Below, in pieces: positions 31,621 to 44,453 of a stretch of DNA of 64,000 bases. The position numbers were made by a program, and so were the translations under genes. Source of the stretch: Deuterostichococcus epilithicus (Eukaryota > Chlorophyta > Trebouxiophyceae > Prasiolales > Stichococcaceae); contig JAVTLE010000001.1 in the NCBI GenBank assembly GCA_033439295.1, positions 1,488,001 through 1,552,000 on the forward strand, written 5' to 3'. Below the pieces are notes generated by a model. That model saw only the letters and a program-made list of their open reading frames with translations, did not search any database and was not told the origin of the DNA. Within the stretch, counting starts at the first letter, position 1; each line of letters opens with the position of its first letter.

Positions 31621-34600
31621 TCAGCGCACATATCCCAGGACCGCTTCCACGGTTGTGCCATCAGGACAGCTGGCGGAGTTCAGGGCGTACAACGTGCGGT
31701 CGCCTGCCGGCGACACGCAGCGCCGCAGCGCCCGCAGAAAGTCGCCGCCCTTAACAAGCGGAATGTACCTGCGCAATGAAGCACCCCGCCCGTCACTCAA
31801 CGTTGCTGGAAATGCTTCTGTTGCAAGTCCTGAGCGCATCTTGAAGCACGCAGGTCCCTGACAACTCCACCTTGGCGGCTACCACGATCCACATCCAGCC
31901 TTGCAGCAGTCGGATATTGACTTCAGGGAACTTCAAGGTGATTGCCCACAGGGCCGGCCCATCGAACGAGTCGCAGCAGCAGCACAACAGAAGCGCACCC
32001 CAGGCGTCGGCTGGCGTAGTTGGGCGGCAGCAGGCCACGCTCGCAGGCGGCGTCCGTGGACAGAAACCACGGCGTTGGCGGCGGCCACACCGGCGCCGGC
32101 GCCTCTGTCGGCGCATCTGTTGGGGCATCAGTCGGCGCAATCACGCCCGGGTCCGTCGGCGCGACCTGCGCCAGCCGGCGGCTCGCCGCGGCGCTGCGGA
32201 CCGCCGCTGCTGCCTTCGCTGGCCGCCNGCNCCTCGTCNGCCNGCGCCTGGTGTGCTTTGTGCGCAGCGGGCGAACGGCCGGCCACGTGGAACGCCGCCG
32301 CGTGGGCCGCTTCCGCATTGGGCGCCGAGTGGGCCGCCGCGTAGGCCGCCGTATGGGGCGCCGTGTTGGGCGCCGCGTTGGACGCCGAGTTGGCCGCGGT
32401 GTCGGCCGAGCCGTTGGCTCTCGAGTCGGGACAGGCGTCGGCGCGGCCGTCGGCGCGGCCGTCGGCGCCGGCATCGGCGGATCCGTCAGCTGAGGCGGCG
32501 GCGACGCTGGCGGCGGCGGCGGGCTGGGCGGCACTGCCTGAAGGTCACAAGGATGGCGGTGATAACATCCTGGATATTTGCCATCGTTTGGACTTCTGGG
32601 GCCTGGGAGAGGCGGCTCACTCGCTGCAAGCATGGCCTGATTCGGCAGCTGCACATTGGAATCTGTGATGAATAGTGACCGAGCGGAGCTCTGGGTGCGC
32701 TGTGTGACATCAAGATGGGTCATACATGCAAGGAAATTACCGTGCAGTTGTGCAGGCGGATCGTGGGGCCAGCAGGCACCGCTCGGATGACGAACAGGCC
32801 GTCGTTGCTCGGCAGGTATGTAAAGCGCGAGCTGAATTTGCTGCCTGCGGCAACGACAAACTTGTATGTTGCCTTGCAGCACAGCGTGGCGGCAGCATGT
32901 GGTTGGGCACGGAGGGCTTTTCCAGATATGTTCTTGCGCAAGTCCGGTTGCCCGACTGCATGGTCCTCACCGATGCAGCAATATTGCATGGTCCTCACCA
33001 ATGCAGCAGGGCTCTGTGGCGCCCAGCGCCGCATTACAGCCGGTGAGGCCTGCTCGGAACAGCCGGATGCAGGAGGCCATGATGTCGTACAGCACCGTGC
33101 CGCCGTCCTGCGACGGCTCGACGTCCCGGCTGAAGGCCTCCCCATACACATCTGCGCAAGAGGTATTCGGTGGCGGTGGAATGGGGCCAGTCAGACTTGC
33201 CTTAGACGCCCTGCCACAACAGGCCTCGAGTTCAGTCGAGAGCGTCCTTGGGTCGCTGGCATGCCAATCAGTCTGCCAGCAGAGTCCATGGCACTGGACC
33301 AGATTGACGGGGTGTATGTATCGCAGCAGCAGCAGCAGCTCCAGCAGCATGCTCATACTGTTTCATTTCCCAGGTCTACAATGTCATCAATTTGTAGGCC
33401 TGGCAAGCTCAATGTTTGTAGGCACAGACAACACTTTCCTGCTGAGCTTCCAGGACGCTGTCGTATCACGGGGGAGACAGAGGCGGCCGACAGAATGCTC
33501 ACCGACGAAGCCCTTGTCTGCGGCTGGAGCATCGGACTCCAGACCCATGGAGCCGTCAGACATGCGGCCGGACTGCAACAGCGTCCGCGCCTGCGCAATG
33601 TGCTCGTTCCAGGTAGAGATGAAGATGTAGTCGGGCTGCACCTGCGGTAACGAGAGCGGCGGCGCAATCGATTGAGCTGCTGTGTGCTCATGCTTTGATA
33701 GAAGCCGCGAGCCCGCAGAAGGAGCTGGATGCAGTGATGGGGATGATGCGGGTTAGGGCACTGGCGCAACGGCGGCACAAGCAGCCGGTGAAGCAAGCAC
33801 TAAGAAAGATCTGTGCTGGCAATCAGGTGGACGATCCTCACCTGTAGCGCGCGCGCAAACTGTTGCGAAAAGACGAGCCCTTCCCATTTCCCGGTGCCCT
33901 GCTGGCTGACGGAGTGGTGCAGGATCTGGTAGCCTGCAAAGTCAGAAGCAAACACGCTTGCACGGTCTTCTCTTCCACTGGCCGTCTCACCAACAGTCCT
34001 CCTCACCCGCAGCCTCACGACGAACATTCCAGGCGGTCTCTGCCGGCAGTCTGCCGATCGTGACCCCAAAGCGCACCCGGAGACACCGCCAGCTGGCTGC
34101 CGCGCGTGCTGATGGCCACGCCCGGCGGGGTGGCGGCGGGGGCCCCGGCGGGGCTCGGGGCATAGCCTGGGACGGAGGTGTCGCCAGTGAAGGGCTGGCT
34201 GCACAGCGCGTCCGTGATCTTGTTGACCTGCGAATGTTGACAAGCTCTCCCATGAAACGAGCTTTTGTCCCACAACTTGACAAAGGAACAAGTTGACGCT
34301 GCCAACATCCTGCGCGAATGCCGGCGCCGGCACAGCAACTGCTGCTGGAGAAGCTTGCGAGCAAGTCAGCACCTTGTGGCACCTCCTAGATCCTGTCAGC
34401 CGAACAGCTTCAAAGCAGTCCTCTCAATGCTGACTGGCACGTCTCAGCCTGAAGCTACTCGCAGAGGAGCACGGAGCAGCACAGGTGTGCACGTGTGCAG
34501 CGCTCAACTCCACGGCGGGTGCGCAGGGCGTCGAGAACTGATAATCACATCAGGGATGACTCACCCCTTGGCAGAAGCTGAGGAAGTTCCAGCCGGCCGA

Positions 34601-37446
34601 TTGCAGGTTGACCCACAGAGGCACCGCCGCCACGTCGTTCAGGCCACCTGCGGTGCACAGCATAGACAAATGCCCTTTATCGATGTTCGCGACACCTGCA
34701 TGTGCACCGAGCCGAGACACTGAAGTGTGGGGCCAGGCGAGCCTTGCCCACCGTTTGACTGGAGGTCGTCGGTCCACGCCGGATCGATGCTGGCAAACTG
34801 CGACGCAGCGCGCCAGGTCAGTCGGTGGCATGCAGAAAACATGCCCAGGTTGGTCATTTGCGGCAGAGCTGGAGCCTGAGCGGCATAATGGCACAGGCTC
34901 TTGAGCGGCAGAGCAGCGGTGCACAAGCAGAGCAGAAGGGGCGCACATCTGGACCAAAAAACATCTTCCTCCTGGTCACAGCGTCCCTCATGATGATCTG
35001 CAACCAATGACAGAGGACCAGAGCTCAGCGGCTCGACAATAACTCCCTCAAATGAGACACTGGAAGTGGCGATGGGTGCGACACAATGGCGCGCAAAAGC
35101 ATCCGGCACCAGACCCTTCAACGACGATCGGCAGAGTCAGCAGCATGTCCGGCGTTTTGCGCCTGCAGCGGCGTGCCACCTGTGAGTACGCGGGCGCGTT
35201 GTAGACGTTGAGGACGTAGGGGTACATGGCGCTGGCCTTGTTCGAGGGGCTGAACGGCCGGCTGGCGGCTGGCATGCGCTGCCAGGCGGCCACCTCCGGC
35301 GTGCGGATGCCCTGCTCCCTCAGGCCGGCCCACACCTGCAGCGCCGCACGCAGAGCAGCAGTGGTGACGGTGGCCAGAGTGCCGCCGCCGCCGTGCCAAC
35401 ATGCCGCCGTCTCGCTGGTTCGCATGAGCGTGCAGGCGCAGGTCGCCTCGGATCGTTGCCGCTTGCGTGGCAACAGAGTCGTCCCTTGGTGTCAGGTGCA
35501 CCCTGCGTCAGGGTGTGTCTGTCAGCCGCACCTGGACCAGGACCTCGAAGGGTCGAAGGGAGATGGCATCGGCGGTCTGACCATAGTCGGGCAGGTTGGT
35601 CATGTCCACCTGTGTAGAAATGACGCGCCGCCATAAAAAAGTGCATGTCGTTGCCTGATGGCGCAGGAAGGAGTGCCAGCACGGCTTCGTGTTCTTCTTT
35701 TAGACCTCATTCTTGGTGCTGACGCTTGCTACCATGACCCCAGACAGGCCAGTGCTTTCAAAGTGCCGCCTCCCGGCGCAGGCGGGCGTGTTGGTTGCAC
35801 ACAGAGCGTACCGCCACGAAGTCGACGCCGGCCGCGACAAGCTGCTGTGCATGCCGCGTCAGCGTGTCCGCGATGTTGGGGCAGTCTGGCTGGTCGACAT
35901 AGCCCTGGTACGCGCCCTCGTTGGCGGCGTTGTAGTTCAGGTCTCCCGGCTGCCGCCGCTGGTAGATGCAGTAGAACCCATTCTGCAGCAGCAGAGAGAG
36001 TTCAGCAATAGAGAGCCAGCAAGAGAGGTGGGGCACATCATGAAGCACCTGGTCGCAGCCGCAGAGAAGTATGGTCACACCACAGGAGAGGTCTAGTCAC
36101 GGTGAGGAAGCGGTCTGGTCACGGCAAAGGGGGTGTTCGTCACAGCGTCCAAAACTGCCCCATGCTGGGCAGTGCCGGCGGGCCCCTGCCTGGACAGCCA
36201 CTCGGGCCGCCCAGCTCGCTGCAGCGGACAGGACGCGCCGCAGGGCTCACACACATCTCCTGCCCTGCCTAGCATGGGCCTGCGTGGGCGGCGTCCCAAC
36301 CCGCACCTGGGGCGTGTGGTGCCAGTAGAACCCCATCGCCCGGTTGTACACGCCGGGGTTGGTCAGCACGTCCGCGTACGACAGCGCCCCAGGGACCGCG
36401 CCAGCGGGCGTCTCCAGCCGCGAGCGCAGCACGTCCTCCACCGTGACGGGCCGCCCGCCGGCGTCCTGGATCAGCTGCGTCGCCCGGAAGGCGGGCCAGT
36501 GCCACACGCTGTACATGGCGCCAATGCGCTTGCACGGCGTGACGCCGTCCTCCTGCGCGGAGCTCACCCGGCGTGAGCAGCCGGGTTTTCCTGGCGTGGC
36601 AGGAGCCCTGGAGGTGGGGCCGTGCTCACCGGAGATCCGGCCTTGACCTCAAGAGCCTGCCTTCACAGCTGCGCCGGACAGACTCGGCAGCGCTGCTGCC
36701 ACGGTCGGAGCCCAGCACACGCTGTGGGGCTGCAGGCCACCGCTGTAGCCTCGCGCTTCTGTTGGGACCTATCATTAGAGGCGCCAAACCGGCGTGCATG
36801 GCCAGGTAGCAGGTCGACGCCGTTGGCGGCTGCCGTGTTGCCGCACAATTATGCAGAGGCTGCAGCAGCGGGCAGTCTTGTGGCTATACAACAGACAGCT
36901 GTGCAAATTCGGCACGCAGGCGGCTGCGCTGCTTGCCCTGTATCGACTGAAGCTCACCTGCTTGCAGTCCTGGGGGCACGTCGCGCAGCCCTCGTCGCTG
37001 TCGCAGATGCCATCGCCACAAAACGGCGACGCCTGTAGGCCGGCGGTCGATGCAGCACTGCCGGCTGTCCTCTGGGAGGCGGGTGTGGCCGAGATATTGA
37101 CGACAGGCCCTGTCACAGTCCTCAGGAACTCATCCTGCACAGCACCGAGCAGCACGACCTGCGATGAATGCACTCTGGCGGGCCTGGAAGTACACTGTGC
37201 CTTTGCAGTACACAGCCTGACACGCCTTGCGGCAATCGTGCCTGGTAACGAGGTCAGGCCAAGGTCTGTGCTGCGCCCTCGAATCGAGGCACAGGTGATC
37301 ACCTGCTGCTCAGTGAGGAACTGTGACACCAGCCGGCTGGCCGCCTCGGGTGTGGTTGCCGCTGCCGCCTCTGCGCGCACCACAGAGCAGCAGGCGCAGA
37401 GGCTCGCAAGCAGCAGCAAGGCCCCCGCGGCCCGAGCCGGCTGCAT
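31621..37446 (-). CDS. Secreted GH99/GH71-like protein with Arg-Pro-Thr linker, paralogue A
   Basis: Sixteen exons: 37446-37303, 37134-36958, 36552-36307, 35982-35812, 35609-35532, 35335-35180, 34997-34947, 34797-34752, 34647-34565, 34227-34077, 33933-33842, 33641-33503, 33151-32999, 32844-32741, 32537-31999, 31768-31621. They give 825 aa, in frame throughout even across the N bases near 32230. A signal peptide (GALLLLASLCACCSVVRA) is followed by a Cys motif (FCGDGICDSDEGCATCPQDC, ~86-105) and a putative catalytic barrel: RIGAMYSVWHWPAF, FYWHHTPQ, HAQQLVAAGVDFVAVDMTN, DYIFISTWNEHIAQ (~476). The ISTWNE strand end and preceding pattern recall GH99/GH71-type barrels; that is tentative. Residues ~598-700 form a Pro/Thr/Arg linker of repeated RRPT units. 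A C-terminal Cys-containing domain ends at GYVR. Probably secreted or wall-associated. Paralogue B is divergently transcribed next to it. Confidence 0.85.
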
Positions 37447-38742
37447 CCGCACAGCAGCGCGGTTCTCACAGCCGCCGGAAGCACTCAGCATGGGTGCTCA
37501 GCACTCGGTGGCATCACACTGGTGCCTCCGAGGGCTCCACTTGTTGTGGCGCAGAGCACATGTGGCAACAGATGATCCCTCGCCACCGCTAGGCAAGCCT
37601 TCCCCTGCGCACACAACAGGCCGGCGGATGATAACAGATGCCTGACACGCATCCGGGCAACCTTGCATATCGTTCGTGCAGAGCGTTCTTGTTGATCCAC
37701 AAGCGCATCCCTCGTCGTCTGTCAAGGCGGCAGAATGTGGACGTTGCTCTCAGCGGCCCAAAACAGTGCCGGGTCTGTCGCTCAGGTCGCTCAGGTTGCA
37801 GCGCGGTGGCGGAATGCGTTGGCAACAGGCGCTTGAACTTGAGCCGTGCAGGTGCACAGCATTCAGCCATGCTGCGAGCTATAGCGGCTCGGCATGCTGC
37901 AGGCGAGATGACGCACATGATAAAGGCGAGGTTGCAGTGGCGGCGGCCGCTGCGCGCACGCAGGACGATGCACTGCCGCTGCCAAAGCTCTGCCAAGGCT
38001 GACCACACAGTTGCTTCGGCCGATAAGAAGCGAAAACTGGACTTTCTGTTGATTCTGCGTCTGAGAGACTGTCCACCGTCAGCTGTCCGAAGCATATGCT
38101 GCGAGCTTGGGGTGACGGGTGACCGTACGCTGTGGCACCACCGCAAACTGCATGTTGCAATCAAGCTGCATTGTCAGTGTACGCACAACATCATTCTATG
38201 GGCTGTACGCTGCGCAGCACATGCCAGATCCGCTGCTGGCTCGACGGGGGCGGTCATTGCGTCTGCACACTTTGCTGTCTGACCCGTGTCTGACCAATAT
38301 TCGCGTCATCGCACATTGTTATTGTTTTGGTGTTGGTGTTTTGTGAGTGTGGGTATTTTGGGTTCTGCGTTTCGTTGGTGCGATCGACGTGCTTTATTCT
38401 TCAGTGGCGGACTGCTCCTGGTTGTTTGGCGCTGCGCCTGGTGGCCAGCCGTGCTAGCGCGGTGCAACAGCTGTCAGGAGGTAGGTGCATTCTTGGTCAC
38501 CTCCACATTGAGGATCTGATGCGCATCCGCGACCACCTCTGCCACGCTCATGATTCGTCTGGTTTTGTTCCCACAGGCCGAAACGCTGCGGCCACACAGG
38601 CAGCCTGCGTGTGTACCAGTGCTACGTTGGAGGCGTAGTCTAGAGGGGCGACAAGCCAGGTCGCAGCTGACGTTCAGCATGATCGGATCTTGCCGCTAAT
38701 CGCTCAACCGGTCGCCAAGGCCGTTGCGACCCTGCAAGCGCG
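37447..38742. promoter_or_regulatory. Bidirectional region between paralogues A and B
   Basis: These 1.3 kb lie between the two paralogue start codons and form the longest promoter region in the window. Open frames here show no family resemblance and no exon-like borders. T/G-rich sequence lies at ~38315-38400. It could co-regulate the two paralogues, or a third element may have been lost here. Confidence 0.4.
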
Positions 38743-41700
38743 ATGGGCGCGCCAGCAACAACTACCGCGCTGCTCCTGGCGCTCAGCCTGAGCAGTTGCT
38801 GCTTGCCAGTTCATGCGGCCGCATTCGCAGCCGTAACAGCAGCCAGGCTTGAGGAGGCCGGTCAGCTGGCGTCAGATTTCCTTGCCAGGCAGAAGGTGAG
38901 TGAGCCGAGGACCCATCCGTAGATGTTGAGCCCAGCGACAGTCCCAGCCGCGACCTGTTCAAGCTGCTGTGCAAGCTTCCATGTGCACAGGCACCCGTTC
39001 CACGTCGCAGCGGTTCGTTAACCCTTCGGCCGGGGTCTTGACCGGTCTGCTTGTGGGCGGACCGCAGAATGCGCTGGCGGACAGCGTGATCATGCCGCCG
39101 GTGGCCCCCGGCGCCTTCGCGACAGGCAGCTCGGCCAGAACAGCCGGCGAGGCGGCGTCGACGGCCAACCTGCAGACGTCGCCCTTCTGCGGCGACGGCA
39201 TTTGCGACGCCGGCGAAAACTGCGCAACGTGCGCACAGGACTGCAAGCAGGTGGGCTCCATCATCTAAGGGCCGGCGCATGAGGGTGAGACGAGACGAGA
39301 AAGGCGCGTGCCAGGAGCCGCACCGCCTTGTCACGTGCTAAGCAGGCCAGCTCTGGCTTGGTACCTCACGCCTCCCTCGTTGCCGCCCGGGGGGGCACAT
39401 GGGGCAGGATCAGAGCTCCCGGCTTCCTGGCCTACTCGAGTTTACGACCCGAGCTTCTGCACCGAAAGCCGAGGTCCTGCTCCGGTTGACCTCGACCAGG
39501 CGTGATTGGCATCCGCAGGCGGACGGGGTGACGCCGTGCAAGCGCATTGGCATCATGTACAGCGTGTGGCACTGGCCGGCCTTCCGGGCGCAGAAGCTGA
39601 TCCGTGACGGCGGCTTCACGCCGCTCACCATGGAGGCCGTCCTGCGCTCACGGCTGGAGACGCTCAATGGCGCCGTGGACGGCGCCTCGAGGTACAGCGA
39701 CATCCTGCAGGCTCGCGGCCAGTCGAACCGGGCGATGGGCTTCATATGGCACCACACGCCCCAGGTGCAGTCGCAAATGCGAATCTCGGCACCTTTCGTG
39801 CCTGTGGCATGTCCTGCACGGCTTCGGCCTTCACATGCAGGCAGCGCATGGCGGCGGAAGGACGCGCGAAGACCAAAAGCTGGCTGCTGCGTGCGGGTGC
39901 CTTCATGCTGCTCGCGATGCACCCTTAAATGCTCCTCGACTGAATGCGCCATGATCCAATCGAGCAGTGGTGAATGTGGACACATCGTGCTAAACCCTCG
40001 CACCCTATCCGCAGCCCGGCTTCTACTGCATCTACAAGTCACGGGGCCCAGATCAGCTGAACTACAACGTCTCGCACGAGGGCGCCTACCAGACCTTCAC
40101 CGGCCAGCCGGACTGCCTCAACATCTCCGGCATCCTGACTCTACATGCCAAGCAGCTCGTCGCCGCTGGCATCGACCATGTGGTGGTGAGCTGCCACATG
40201 TCGGACACTCCGTCTGTAGTGTCAATCTCGTATGTGGTGGGACCGGCTCCTTGCAGAGACGGGCACCAGCGCATGCGCGGCTCTCCTCCCTGTGCGGGGG
40301 AGTTGTGCAGAGCCTGGTGTGCGGCAGGGTCAGCGATGACAGCCTGACACGCGACTCTCCCCGCTACTCCCAGGTGGACATGACAAACATTCCTGACAAC
40401 AACCCCACCTCCGATGCCATTCAGCTGCGGCCGTTCGAGATCCTGCTCCAGGCGCGTGGCCCTTCGAGATAGTCATCTTTCTCAAAATGCAAGCAGCAAC
40501 AATGCGCAAAAGCGTGGGTCCCGACCATGCTTGCACGCCTTCTCCATGCGGCCACCGGCAGCTTGCTGCGCTTTGTCATGCGCCTCTTGGGACCCTCAAC
40601 CAGGCTCATTCCCAGCCAAGCTGTCCCTGCAGCGTTGCTAATGCCGTGCCGCTGCCGAAATTGCCACAGGTGTGGGCCCAGCTGCGGTCGCAGGGCATCC
40701 GCACGCCAGAGGTCGCGGCTTGGCAACGGGTGCCGTTCGAGTATCAGCGGTTCAGCGAGAACACCAGGGCTAACGCTCTTTACCCGCTAGTGCTTAACGT
40801 CTACAACGCTCCCGCGTACCAGCAGGTACCATTTGCTCGACCCCTGGCTGCTTCCGCCCCACATGCAACTATGTGCGCCGCCTGCTGCAAACATGTCTGC
40901 GTCCTCGGACTGCAATCTATCCCTAGGCCTGAGGTTGCTGTACCGTAGTTCGCCCTCTGCCATGCATGAAACTGCTTCCTTACCTGACCCTGTTGAGCTG
41001 CCGCTGCGATTGCAGATCATCATGAAGGATGCCATCACCAGGAACAAGCTGTTCTTCATTCCAGCGGTGCGGCCGCGTGAACTGCCATTCCGTCTCAGCA
41101 ACAGTTGCAGCTGAGGCTGTTGAATCTGCTGAACATGCTTGTGGGCTGGCCGCATAAGGGTCCAGGGTGGCTGCTCTCTGTTGAATCGTGCCATTACTCC
41201 TCATCATTGCATATGCCGCAGGTGGACAATTTCGACCCTGCCTGGGCATCCGATATCCAGAGCAACGGTGAGATTGCTCGAATGGGGCCTCGCCAGCGCT
41301 GGTTCATTGCGCGGCGTCTGCGGCGGCTTACTGCAGCTGGATCATAGCCAGCACTTGTGACTGTGGCGGCAAGCACACGTTTTGGGTGCAAGGATCCAAA
41401 ACGACCCACATTGACCTGCATCCGCAGTCGCCCGCTCAGGCTCGTGGCCTCACCATGCACAGGCGGCCTGAATGACGTCACGGCTGTCCTCCTGTGGGCC
41501 AACCAGCAGAATGCCGGCAACTGGAACTTCTTCAGCTTCTGCCAGCTGGTGCGACTCGCCATAAAGCCGATCCATCACAACCAGTGTCAGCCTGCCGCCC
41601 GCATGTGATGCCATCCCTGGGATCACTGCGGCACAGCAGTCCTCGTGCGTGTGTCACTCGCGTATGACCAAGACCATCAGGCACTGGATCGCCGACCCTC

Positions 41701-44453
41701 ACTTGCGCGCCCCGCTGCCGCGCAGGTCAACAACATCACCGACGTGCCGTGCAATCAGCCGTTCACGCCGGCCACCTTTGGCACCTCTGGCAGCCAGCTC
41801 GCCGTGTCGCCGGGGTGCGTCACTTGCCCATGACTCAGGCCTCGCTCCAAGTGTGGACCCTGCACAGCGTTGCAGCCCGCTGGCTGGAGCCACGTGCTGC
41901 ACCCTGCGCACCTTCTGCGCCACTCCCCGCCTGACGGTCTGCCCATGTCCGCTGCCGCAGCTACCAGACGACGTTTCACTCGGAGGCGCAGCAGGGCGTT
42001 GGCCATTGGGAGGGAGCTGTTTTCCAGCAGCAGTTCGCGCGCGCGCTGCAGGCATGGCGCTCTGACCTTGAGCGGTGTGCCGGACTGCTGTAGTGCTTTC
42101 TCTGGGCGCTGTGCCCCGGCTGCTGCGGAGGCTCTCACTGCGTATCGGCGCCGCCTTCGTGCTGGTGCTTGGGGCCCCGTCGCTGAGCACATCAGCCAGG
42201 ATCAACAGCCCGTGGGCACCAAAGAGCCTGTGTCCTCCAGTCTGCAGCCACCCGTCAGCAGACCGGCGCATCTGCTACTCGATGCTTGGGCTCCATTACG
42301 TTCCTAACCCGACGGCACTGAAGTGACAGCAGACTGACTCCTGATCATGCCCTGCTGCAGGTGCAACCGGACTACATGTTCATTTCCACGTGGAATGAGC
42401 ACATCGCACAGCCGCAGCAGCTGACAGTGCCACCCTTTGGGTCCATGGGCCTCGAGTCCGACAACTCCAGCACAAACATTGGCTTTGTCGGTGAGCTGCT
42501 CTGCCGTGAATGCCATGCATGAGGCATGAAGGCAGACCATTCAACAAGGCAATGCAATGAGCGCCCCTCGCATGGGTGGAAAGGGCTTGCTGTGACACAA
42601 GAAGCCAGTGTATTATACTGCCTGTCTCAACACCTGTCTAACCGTCCGGCCTCAGAACTGATTTCCCAACACTTCACCGCCATTGGCCGGCAGTGGGTGT
42701 GCTATTGGCTGCCTGCACCCAGGGCCGCAGCCTGATGCCACGATGCCATCGAGGTCGGCACTGACCATCGCCTGAACGCCAAGGTCGGCGTGGAAAGACA
42801 CTCCGATATTCACGTTCGTGCTGGTGCGCAGACGTCTACGGCGAGGCCTTCAGCCGCGACATCGAGCCATCACAGGAAAGCGGCAGCCTGCTGTACGACA
42901 TCATGGTCTCCTGCATCAAGATCTACCGCGCCGGCGCGACTGCCTGCACCCCGGCGCTTGCCGCCGAGCCCTGCTGCGCCGGTGTGGGAAAGATTTTCTT
43001 CACCACTAAATGTGCTCCTTTCCTTCGCATGAGAGGGGTGGTGCCTTGGCAAGAAGTGTTGACCTCTTTGGCGCTGCTGTTCTACGCGTCAGGGGCACTG
43101 CCTTTTTCAACTAGTGAGCCCTCACATGGTGTATTTGGAGTCCTCAGCTGGCGATGTCACCCTCTGTATGTCCACCTGCCCTTGACTCCAGGTGTGGCGC
43201 TGGCGCTGGGGGCTTCGGGCCGGTGGGCTCTTGCTTCGAGCAGCTGCTTCGCGCATTTTCCGACACAACTCTGGAGTGGTGTCTGTTGTGACGTGCAACT
43301 CTGTTGTGGTGCGCAGGGAACCAGTTCAGCTCGCGATTCACGTATGTGAGCACAAACGATGGCGTGCTCGGCATCCGGGCCACAGCTGCTGGTCCCGCTG
43401 CCGACCGCACACCCCTGTACCAGTGCTCGGTGCGTGAGACCGTTTTGGACCCTTTGCTCACTCAACAACAATCCCACCGGGAGCTTTGACACCTTGCGCC
43501 TGCTAGTAACCAGCTGCATCGGCATTGCCAAATGGTGCAACATGCATGAACCCGCGACCCGCTCTGCAGCCGGCATCAAGCACGATTTCCCGCGCTTGCC
43601 AGCCGTCACGTCTCGTTTGTTGATGCCGCTGCTCAATGTGCAGGTCGGTGCGGCAACTGCCGCACCCACGCCGGTGCCGACCGCTGCACCCACCGCAGCA
43701 CCAACGCGAGCGCCGACTCCCGTCCCCACTCGGGCGCCGACGCCGCGGCCGACTCGGCGACCGACAAGGCGGCCCACGCGGCGGCCCACTCGGCGGCGGC
43801 CCACTCGGCGCCCAACGAGGAAGCCCAAGCCCACCAGGTACTTTGTAGCTTTACTTTGGGATAGGGAATCTTCATTCAAACAAGGGAACTGACGTTCTTT
43901 CGACACTAAATGCATCCTGAGTTTCATTGGAACTTATGTCTAATATGCTATAATCAGGAGGCGTCCGACCAAGAAGAAGCCAACCAAGCGGACCGTGGCG
44001 CTGCGCAGGCGGCCCACGAAGCGGCGGCCCACGAGAAAGCGACCCACGAAGCGGCCGACGGCGCGGCGCGGGCGGAGCCTGGCGCAGGTGGTCACACCGC
44101 CGACGCCCTGGTTCTTCTCCATCGACCCCGCCTGCGAGCCGGCGCTCGTCGGCCCCACCCCCTACGCCCCCGTCCAGCTCGGGTAAGGATGCGGCATCTG
44201 CCTGCAGCATCGACCTTGTACGATGTGTAACCGATGCTCAATACTGCTTTCACCTGACAACTCGGGCGGGCCTGTGAGGCCGACTGGCTGCTGCCGACCA
44301 CGCAGGTACATCCCACTGGTCAAGGGCGGCGACTTCCTGCGGGCGCTGCGGCGCTGCGTGTCGCCAACCGGCGACCGCACCCTTCAAATCTTAAACTCCG
44401 TGTCATGCCCGGAGGGCACGACCCTGGAAGCGATTTTGGGCTATGTGCGCTGA
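38743..44453 (+). CDS. Secreted GH99/GH71-like protein with Arg-Pro-Thr linker, paralogue B
   Basis: Seventeen exons: 38743-38895, 39011-39250, 39519-39764, 40015-40185, 40374-40451, 40670-40825, 41016-41066, 41222-41267, 41463-41548, 41726-41814, 41961-42051, 42361-42490, 42832-42981, 43317-43429, 43644-43837, 43958-44182, 44306-44453. They give 788 aa, all in frame. Exons 3-8 have exactly the same lengths as in paralogue A, and nearly all intron positions agree; B has one extra intron inside the linker. Parts: signal peptide (ALLLALSLSSCCLPVHA), Cys motif (FCGDGICDAGENCATCAQDC), barrel-like core (RIGIMYSVWHWPAF, GFIWHHTPQ, AAGIDHVVVDMTN, YMFISTWNEHIAQ), PT/RPT linker with Lys-rich PTKKKPTKR, and a C-terminal domain ending GYVR. 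Introns after 40451 and 42051 have GC donors where A has GT. The enzyme assignment is tentative; secretion is well supported. Confidence 0.88.

Noticed and set aside
32220-32250. Cluster of N bases in the paralogue A linker as a possible frame break
   Set aside because: The exon length (539 nt) keeps the same phase as in paralogue B, so the number of bases appears right.
32715-33650. 311-codon plus-strand open frame
   Set aside because: Antisense to well-supported exons 12-14 of paralogue A.
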